This document shows positions 58,398 through 64,000 of a stretch of 64,000 nucleotides of DNA, one piece after another. The stretch comes from Mesorhizobium terrae (GTDB lineage Bacteria > Pseudomonadota > Alphaproteobacteria > Rhizobiales > Rhizobiaceae): NCBI RefSeq assembly GCF_008727715.1, contig NZ_CP044218.1, positions 4,419,501 to 4,483,500 on the forward strand, in the 5' to 3' direction. How positions within the stretch are numbered: the first letter of the stretch is position 1; each line of letters starts with the position of its first letter. A program made the position numbers and the translations under genes. The notes below the pieces were generated by a model, which saw nothing but the letters and a program-made list of their open reading frames with translations, searched no databases and was not told where the DNA came from.

Positions 58398-59125
58398 GTC
58401 TGCCTTGCCTGTATTCTCGCCGCGCCGCGCCTGAGGTCGGCTTCGACGGTGGCGATCAGTTTCAGCGCCTCGGCGCGCGCGCCTTCGGGGTCGCGGGCGG
58501 CGATGCGCTCGTAAATGGTGCGATGGTAGGGAAACGAGGCGTGGCCGAAGTCGCGCACGCCCAACGGGTGTTCCCAAAAACGGTGGAACATCTCGTGCAT
58601 GGCCGAGATCAGCTGCTCGAACAGCGGGTTGCCGGAAGCGCGGTAGATGGCCTGGTGGAACTCCCAGTCTTCGTCCGACGACATGCCGGCGCGGCTGTGG
58701 AAGGCTTCTTCCATCGCTTCCAGCTTATGGTGGATAAGGTCGAGATCGGCAGGGCCGGTGCGCAGCGCGCACAAGGCAGCGGCCTCGGCCTCCAAGGCGC
58801 GGCGCACCTCCAGCGTCTGCATCAGGCTGGCGAAGTCGTTGCCGCCGGCCAGCGTCAGCGGCATGTGCAGCATATGCGGGGAGACGGCCGCCTTGAGAAA
58901 GGTACCGCTGCCCTGCCGGCGCTCGACCAGCCCAAGACCTTCCCAGCGCGTCAAAGCCTCGCGAACGGTGTTGCGGCTGACCCTCAGCCGGTCGGCCAGG
59001 ATACGCTCGGTGGGCAGTTTGTCGCCGGGGCCAAGTGTCTCCTGAAGGACAAAATCCGCCAGCGCCGCCAGCACGGCGTCATCGCGCGCCGTGGTCTGGA
59101 TCGGAGGGAGGCGGATCTGGCTCAT
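58394..59125 (-). CDS. FadR-subfamily GntR regulator
   Basis: A 243-residue GntR regulator: winged helix in residues 15-75 (LGPGDKLPTERILADRLRVSRNTVREALTRWEGLGLV) and FCD ligand domain from about 95 with metal-type residues (DWEFHQAIYRASGNPLFEQLI, HRTIYERIAARD). It is first in the leftward gene string and likely autoregulates it through the dyad at 59137. Start MSQIRLPP is chosen because a longer frame (to 59182) would read through that dyad. Confidence 0.92.
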   Translation of the reverse strand: MSQIRLPPIQTTARDDAVLAALADFVLQETLGPGDKLPTERILADRLRVSRNTVREALTRWEGLGLVERRQGSGTFLKAAVSPHMLHMPLTLAGGNDFASLMQTLEVRRALEAEAAALCALRTGPADLDLIHHKLEAMEEAFHSRAGMSSDEDWEFHQAIYRASGNPLFEQLISAMHEMFHRFWEHPLGVRDFGHASFPYHRTIYERIAARDPEGARAEALKLIATVEADLRRGAARIQARQT

Positions 59126-59136
59126 GCGACATCCGA

Positions 59137-59153
59137 TTGGATCAATGGTCCAA
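59137..59153. promoter_or_regulatory. Candidate operator of the FadR-type regulator
   Basis: TTGGA (59137-59141), 7-base centre, TCCAA (59149-59153), 12 bases upstream of the regulator start. The TTGG-N-CCAA shape is typical of FadR-branch sites, and a further CCAAT follows. No other gene shares this region. Confidence 0.6.
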
Positions 59154-59338
59154 CCAATTGCACGGCAAAAACAGCGAGTCAATAACGCGTCGAATCGGTT
59201 TTTGTTTGCGGGCGGGCCGGGGGAGGTGATTCTGAATGCCGTAGGGAGGAATGCGCGCCACGATCGCGATCGGCCTGCCGTGGGCAGGGTCGAGCCGCTC
59301 TGCTGAGAGCAAGCTGTTGGTGGCGATTTTGGCTTGGT

Positions 59339-59415
59339 TGGTCGGAGTGGCAGGATTCGAACCTGCGACCCCCTGATCCCAAATCAGGTGCGCTACCAGG
59401 CTGCGCTACACTCCG
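59339..59415 (-). tRNA. tRNA-Pro (anticodon TGG)
   Basis: Cloverleaf folds on the minus strand: acceptor CGGAGTG/CACTCCG, TTCGAAT T-loop, anticodon loop TTTGGGA with anticodon TGG, and an encoded 3' CCA. Confidence 0.95.
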
Positions 59416-59542
59416 GACCGGGTGTTGCCTAGTGTTTCGGCCACCACAAAGCAAGCCCAAAAACCATTGGTCTTGCGGTTAATTCCATTGCGCAGTAAGC
59501 ACCGGGGAGGAAACGGCGCTGCCGCCGCACAACGAGGTCTCC

Positions 59543-59848
59543 ATGTCCGCACGCATCTTCAGCCCAGCCAAGACCGCCATGCAGTCGGGCAAGGCAAGAA
59601 CCGGCAACTGGGTGCTCGAATTCGACCCCGAGCAGCCGCGCAAGATCGATCCGCTGATGGGCTACACGACCTCCGGCGACATGAAGAGCCAGATCAAGCT
59701 GTCCTTCGACACGCGCGAGGAAGCCGTCGCCTATGCCGAGAAGCAGGGCTTGGCCTACAGGGTCGAGGAACCCAAGGAAGCCAAGCGCCGGCAGATTTCC
59801 TATGCGGATAATTTCCGCTATGACCGCCGTACGCCGTGGACGCACTGA
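59543..59848 (+). CDS. NADH-ubiquinone oxidoreductase accessory protein (NDUFS4-like)
   Basis: A 101-residue protein of the ETC complex I subunit family, the bacterial counterpart of mitochondrial NDUFS4 at the N-module. Signatures: ARIFSPAKTAMQSGKARTGNWVLEF, PLMGYTTSGDMKSQIKLSFDTREEAVAYAEKQGL, ending FRYDRRTPWTH. The family is present in alphaproteobacteria near their origin with mitochondria (known). Separate from the nuo operon, lying between two tRNA genes. Start with GAGG upstream. Confidence 0.92.
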   Translation: MSARIFSPAKTAMQSGKARTGNWVLEFDPEQPRKIDPLMGYTTSGDMKSQIKLSFDTREEAVAYAEKQGLAYRVEEPKEAKRRQISYADNFRYDRRTPWTH

Positions 59849-59954
59849 TTTCCGGTGTCAGCGGCGCAAGCCACACGTGGCAGTCGCTGTCGCGGATTTT
59901 GACGGCGGTCTTCTGCCGATTTTGATTTTGCTGCCCCGGCTTGGGTCAGCCAGC

Positions 59955-60031
59955 GGTCCCGTAGCTCAGCTGGATAGAGCACCGGCCTTCTAAGCCGATG
60001 GTCACAGGTTCGAATCCTGTCGGGATCGCCA
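59955..60031 (+). tRNA. tRNA-Arg (anticodon TCT)
   Basis: Acceptor GGTCCCG/CGGGATC with one G-T pair, D-stem GCTC/GAGC, anticodon loop CTTCTAA (anticodon TCT), T-arm with GGTTCGAATCC, and encoded CCA. The first anticodon-stem pair (27-43) is a C-A mismatch. The sequence downstream changes character, so its 3' end is a candidate island integration site. Confidence 0.95.
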
Positions 60032-60133
60032 ATCGTTTTCAATAGCTTGAGGGTTTGACCTCGATACGAAAATAGGCCGTTTACACACGGTTTACGCGCT
60101 TTGTCCGTTTGGTGTTCTGCTCCATGCGCTGGA

Positions 60134-60502
60134 TCACTGCACCGGAACTTGCTGATCGTCGGCAAGATAGTGTCTTTCCAGCACAGCGTTGACCTCTGAA
60201 ATCAAGTGGCCCGTGACCATCAATGTCGATAGCACGACGGACTTTGCTGCAGGCTTTGTCAGCGGCGAAAAGATACAGGGCCTGACTAGCGGTGCCTTTG
60301 GATGCTTCCGTTCCAAGTCGTCAACGACTGTCGTGATCGACTGGCAATACGGGCATTCCAAAGTGGGGAAAAGCTTTACGATGCGGTGACGGCGGTACGG
60401 CCTACCATCACGACACTGAATACTATGGCCGTCAACCAGGAAACCACCGGTGGTTCGGTTCTCGCGGCGAGATAAGTTTTGGCGTGCCTCCGGGGTATGC
60501 AA
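60134..60502 (-). CDS. Possible DsbA/thioredoxin-like fragment
   Basis: A 122-codon open frame with a CPYC redox-type motif in KLFPTLECPYCQSITTVVDDLERKHPKAPLV, then a stretch of helix-prone sequence ending ADDQQVPVQ. This follows the CxxC-helix pattern of the DsbA/thioredoxin fold. The start is a TTG without a clear ribosome site and an in-frame stop lies just upstream, so this may be a fragment. An open frame on the opposite strand (60189-60389) competes; I prefer this one because of the motif. Confidence 0.35.
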   Translation of the reverse strand: MHTPEARQNLSRRENRTTGGFLVDGHSIQCRDGRPYRRHRIVKLFPTLECPYCQSITTVVDDLERKHPKAPLVRPCIFSPLTKPAAKSVVLSTLMVTGHLISEVNAVLERHYLADDQQVPVQ

Positions 60503-61137
60503 AAAACGGATTTCAGCATGGGTGGTCGGCTAATGCTGACGAGAACCTATGATTGTAGCCAGGATCGGTTGGAGACGGTCACCGACCGGCGTTAGTCTTC
60601 TGCCGTGACGTTGCAACCGATCCTGCCAGCAGACAGCAAAATAGTCCTCAAAAATTCAAATCAGCTTGTTCGCACAAAAGACGTGGCGGCGGGAATACGC
60701 CTGTCGGCTAAGTGGGGTAGGTATCTGGAAGCGCCTTCTTGCTCAACAACGGCACCACCAGAAGCTTTTCGGGTGTCGGCGTGAGCAACTTCACTGTAAG
60801 CATCTCGGCACGTGTCTATCGGGTCTTTTTTCGCTAACAATATGGAATCGACAAGCTATACAGCCACTGTTACGTTGGTAAAATTGGGTTGCAGGGCGAT
60901 TGTCACTACTCGTCTTAACAATATGGTGGAGTACATGCATTATTGATACAATAACATGGCGCCTTTGTTTGCCACACATAAAGCCGATATTATCGTGAAA
61001 CGGGATCAGTCTTGATAGATCGTGTTTCGCAATCGGAATAATTCTTGAGAATAATTGGACGTGACCAATTGCCGACTTGATGACAGCCGCACAAGATGCT
61101 TGGCATTAAGTCGCACGACGCATTTCTAGGGGGAATT
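60503..61137. other. AT-rich gap with inverted repeats, no gene seen
   Basis: Contains CAGGATCGGTTG (60560-60571) and its perfect reverse complement CAACCGATCCTG (60614-60625) around a 42-base centre, and, just before the pseudogene, the dyads ATTCT-TG-AGAAT (61041-61052) and AATTGG-N6-CCAATT (61053-61070). Short open frames lack recognisable products. Confidence 0.5.
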
Positions 61138-62442
61138 ATGGCGGCCACGTCGCTCTTTTCGCGCGCAGCGAAGTCTATTGTAAAGAAAACGCTGGCTTCG
61201 CTGAATGATCCGTTTGCGCCAAGGCCGCCAAATGCGTTCACTCGGGATGAGTTTAAGCGTTTTGTAGACCGTTACGGTGCCTCGGCGGACGACGAACGGA
61301 AGCGCCTAAGTCTGTAACTTCTGAATAAACTTGCGGTGGACCCGGAGGCTGGCTTTCATCTTGATCATCCGGCCTATGAAAGGGTATTCGACGGCAGCGA
61401 TTATTGCTATCACGGCAATGCTGCGTATACGTACGCCACAGGCGAAATTAACCGGGCAGAACATATCGCCAAATCGCGGTTCGCCAAATCTGAAAACTCC
61501 TTCAATGCGTGGCTTTTAGCCCGCTGTCTAAGGACCAACGGCAAATCAAAACAAGCCATTGAACGTCTGCGGAAGACTACCGATCGCTTCTACCCTGATG
61601 GGGTTTGACGCTGGAACTTGTATCCAAGTTGTACTGGTCTGGAAGCGTAGCAGAAGCTAATTCGGTGCTCGCCGCAGCGCCTTCCGGCGTCGTTCCGACA
61701 GGCGGTGTCGATGTAGTCAAGAAGGAGTTCGCCGCCGCCATCGACGGAACACTCACCCTTCGAACTGGCAGGGGTGACATCTACGACGAGCAGAATGTGA
61801 TCGATACCTGGTGGCGTTATTGGCGCCATTTCAACCAACTCACGGAATGGCAGCACAACGAACCATTTGTGATGGGGCGATCCTTCGGCGACTGTCTTCG
61901 GCTATCAAGGAAACGAGCCCAAAGTCGGTGATCGATTTCGGGGCCCTGTGCGGAGAAATCAACTACCGACTGGCAAAGCAGTTTCCCGAGGTCGGTGTCT
62001 ATGGTGTCGACCGACAAGAGATTGTCAAGAAGCTGAATGACGAAGCCTATTCCCTTCCAAACCTGCATTTTAGGGATGGGGATATCTTTGAGAGTCTAAA
62101 GACCGTCGACGAGGAATTTGTTCTTTTCACAAAAACCAGGACGACTGTCCTTTGCTATCCTGATTTCGTCAGAGGTTCTATAACGAGTGCCATAGTAAAG
62201 GCGTCGAGACTATTGTTGGTTTTGAGCCTTCGGGCATTAGCCGAGATGCGGGCCGTTTCCCCGAATATTCGGTCGGCGACAACTCGGTCGTTTTCCGCAT
62301 GGTCATGATGCTGTACAAATATCCAGAGATGTTGAAGAAGGCGGGATATCGCATCACCAAGTCGGAGATGGTGCCCGTGAGCTTCTTGTATTTTGACGAC
62401 CCCGGCTATCACCTGCTCTATTTTGAGGCCACGCGGGTCTAG
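61138..62442 (+). pseudogene. Broken SAM-dependent methyltransferase gene
   Basis: An ancestral protein of roughly 430 residues can be followed through at least four lesions. After GGGGGAAT and ATG at 61138 it reads MAATSLFSRAAKSIVKK; an in-frame TAA at 61315 is followed in the same frame by coding sequence (PEAGFHLDHPAYERVF); near 61600 it shifts frame (VSKLYWSGSVAEAN, then WWRYWRHFNQLTEW); near 61890 it shifts again into the methyltransferase core KSVIDFGALCGEINYRLAKQ, GVYGVDRQEI; and near 62150 again, ending with FYNECHSKGVETIVGFEPSG and DPGYHLLYFEATRV. The order suggests a TPR-like front and a class I methyltransferase rear. Decay fits an old island. Confidence 0.75.
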
Positions 62443-62524
62443 TTACTGCATCGCTATGCCTCGCACGAATGGATAGGCCTGAGCCCATATCTCCATCCAA
62501 GAGGCATATGGACGCTTGGAGCGC

Positions 62525-64000
62525 CTATCCCGGGTGCAATACCGTCTCGATCTTGCTGGCAAACTCGGTGACGATGCGCCTCGCACCCCACGCCGACAGA
62601 TGCGTCTGATCCGAATATAGAGGGATCCCATCGGCTATCATTAAGCATTTGACATCGCTGCAGAGGACATCGAAGGGGTCCAGGAACAGGGCGGTATCGC
62701 CAATACGGGCTGCCATCAGTCCATTGATGGCGGCCCTCGCCGAAACGGTCGCGTTGTCAATTGCCTCGCTCGCACATGCGGCCATAGTCAAGAAGGTGCG
62801 CCCCATGCAATCAAGCGGCGTGCCAGCCACTCCTACAGTTGGCACATTACCGATGACGAAAAGGTGCGAAATCCCAAGGTCGCGCTTAAGCTTCACAAGC
62901 TCGCTTGCAGCGAAGGTTGCAAGGTCTTCAGCGGATTCTAGTTGCCGCTTTTGACCAGTGATTTCATCGATCATTGGGTAAATATCCCAATACTGCCCGA
63001 TCACCACAGGCACTCTGGCTGAGCGGATGGCTTTGAAGGCGGTGGCCCGCATCTGCCGGCAACCTTTGTCGTATAGGATTGGATCAGGGTGAGTGCGGAA
63101 ATCTCGCGTGTATGTTGGGGAATAGAATGGGCAACTGCTGAACTCGAAGAATTGAACGTTCAGGTCAGGAAGTGCTTTGAGGAAACCCGCATAGTATTGC
63201 CGCGCGTGGGAATCGCCAATGACTATGAGGTCTGGGGCTCCGCCCCCTTTCGTCATGCAGCCATTCGGATTGCAACCGTCCCCACCATATCCGACCAGTT
63301 GGACTTTTTCCGGGTCCGTTCGAAAATCTGCGAGGAAGTATCCGCGTTCGCCTAGCCGCCATGGCCATCCGGTGGTGGTAGCGCTGTATCCGAGTAGCGC
63401 GACAGCCACTGCCGCTGCGGTGAATGAAGCCCAATAACGGGAGCGACCGAATGATGCTTTCCCCGCATGTCGGAACGGCTGCTCGACGGTGTGCGAGAGG
63501 ACCGCCCCGAGAGCTACGGCTGCTGTTACTAGCGTGGCTTTGTCGGCGCCCGTGAAATTGCGCTGAAGGACATAGGCCGCAAAAACGACAACAGGCCAAT
63601 GAGCGAGATAAACAGAATAGCTGATCCTGCCCAGGTAGACAGATATGGGGTTGCGCAGGAGAAGGCCAACGAACCGTGCCTGGCCCGCCGACAGAACCGC
63701 AGCGGCCCCGGTGGCCGCAACCATGCCAGCAAGCGCTTGGTTTGAGACAGGGTCGAACAGCACTACGGCCGCGACCAATGCTGCAATGCCAGCAGCCAAG
63801 ATCAACTCCTGCAACCTGCCCGTACGGACGGCGGGCAGCCAGACGAGCAACGCACCGATAGCGAATTGATAGACGCGAAATGGGGTGAGAAAGAACGTCG
63901 TCGTTGTCGATCCGTTCCAAGCGATGACGGCCACGATACTGATCGCGCCTGCAATGGCGATCCATAGCCAAGGTAAGCTTCTTCGGAGCAGCAAGAGCAG
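62525..64000 (-). CDS. OafA-like membrane acyltransferase with SGNH domain, partial
   Basis: The last 491 residues of a surface acyltransferase; the start lies past the right edge. Residues in the window begin with about seven hydrophobic segments of an acyltransferase-3 domain (PFRVYQFAIGALLVW, RISYSVYLAHWPVVVF), then a periplasmic SGNH hydrolase-like domain: block I VIGDSHARQYY (catalytic Ser) and the C-terminal SDQTHLSAWGARRI (catalytic Asp and His). Such proteins O-acetylate lipopolysaccharide or exopolysaccharide. It converges on the pseudogene; GGATAGGC (62471) and GCCTATCC (62523) form a short inverted repeat at its end. Confidence 0.9.
   Translation of the reverse strand: MLLLLRRSLPWLWIAIAGAISIVAVIAWNGSTTTTFFLTPFRVYQFAIGALLVWLPAVRTGRLQELILAAGIAALVAAVVLFDPVSNQALAGMVAATGAAAVLSAGQARFVGLLLRNPISVYLGRISYSVYLAHWPVVVFAAYVLQRNFTGADKATLVTAAVALGAVLSHTVEQPFRHAGKASFGRSRYWASFTAAAVAVALLGYSATTTGWPWRLGERGYFLADFRTDPEKVQLVGYGGDGCNPNGCMTKGGGAPDLIVIGDSHARQYYAGFLKALPDLNVQFFEFSSCPFYSPTYTRDFRTHPDPILYDKGCRQMRATAFKAIRSARVPVVIGQYWDIYPMIDEITGQKRQLESAEDLATFAASELVKLKRDLGISHLFVIGNVPTVGVAGTPLDCMGRTFLTMAACASEAIDNATVSARAAINGLMAARIGDTALFLDPFDVLCSDVKCLMIADGIPLYSDQTHLSAWGARRIVTEFASKIETVLHPG

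Larger units (their letters stand above)
60032..64000. other. Candidate genomic island edge beyond tRNA-Arg
   Basis: From the tRNA onward the sequence is more AT-rich than the flank, particularly 60480-61140, gene density falls, one gene is a pseudogene with several lesions and the only intact-looking large gene is for surface-sugar acylation. No integrase is recognised within this stretch, so the mobile nature is inference. Confidence 0.5.

Noticed and set aside
59179..59460. Minus-strand open frame near 59.3 kb
   Set aside because: It contains the tRNA-Pro gene read as protein.
59818..60165. Minus-strand open frame with a DRIRTCDHRLRRPVLYPAELRD-type stretch
   Set aside because: This common artefact is the reverse translation of the tRNA-Arg gene.
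60032..61137. A phage integrase next to tRNA-Arg
   Set aside because: I looked for the Arg-His-Arg-Tyr pattern of tyrosine recombinases on both strands and saw none.

Overview
The window is GC-rich, gene-dense chromosomal DNA of an alphaproteobacterium. The nearest match I recognise is a Mesorhizobium-like member of the Rhizobiales. The evidence is a CckA-type receiver, neighbouring ndvB and ndvA genes for cyclic beta-1,2-glucan (the NdvA sequence looks mesorhizobial), a five-step hut pathway using HutF and HutG, an HdaA-type replication regulator, an NDUFS4-like complex I protein, and typical rhizobial intergenic palindromes. No database search was possible; names rest on motifs and remembered families.

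Bases 1-6556 hold the 3' end of cckA, a small exported protein, a 58-residue orphan gene, an alpha/beta-hydrolase-like protein, a propionyl-CoA carboxylase beta subunit, a RhlE-type RNA helicase and a GNAT acetyltransferase. Bases 6569-14655 are a complete histidine-utilisation locus. hutF-hutC run leftward and hutI-hutH-hutG-hutU-hutD run rightward, around a 14-bp palindrome that looks like the HutC operator. Bases 14936-25543 encode the giant cyclic glucan synthase NdvB and its exporter NdvA. Then come ccmC, a D-lyxose isomerase-like cupin, and a YeiH-type transporter with a LysR regulator.

Bases 29418-41033 form a catabolic block. Two aldehyde dehydrogenases and a GMC alcohol oxidase/dehydrogenase read leftward. 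A rightward operon encodes an SDR dehydrogenase, a MoaF-like protein, an NTF2-like protein and a five-component branched-chain-amino-acid-type ABC importer (livJGFHM order). The substrate is unknown, and this is the most interesting gene set in the window. After a 0.9-kb gap with a candidate structured RNA and an inverted repeat come a molybdopterin oxidoreductase, a GST with a divergent LysR, a CzcD-like cation exporter beside a Gly/His-rich membrane protein, and sixA.

Bases 48273-52667 are housekeeping: purN, purM, a CDP-alcohol phosphatidyltransferase, an AI-2E family permease and hdaA. Bases 52885-59125 read leftward as one likely operon: FadR-type regulator, cystathionine-beta-lyase-like PLP enzyme, and a sugar-type ABC importer. 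tRNA-Pro(TGG), an NDUFS4-like gene and tRNA-Arg(TCT) follow.

Past tRNA-Arg (from 60032) the sequence becomes visibly AT-richer and gene-poor. It holds a possible DsbA-like fragment, a methyltransferase pseudogene with several lesions, and the start-truncated part of an OafA-like surface acyltransferase. This looks like the edge of a degraded genomic island inserted at the tRNA. Several intergenic repeats are present, including two 103-bp copies of one element 20 kb apart in opposite orientation.
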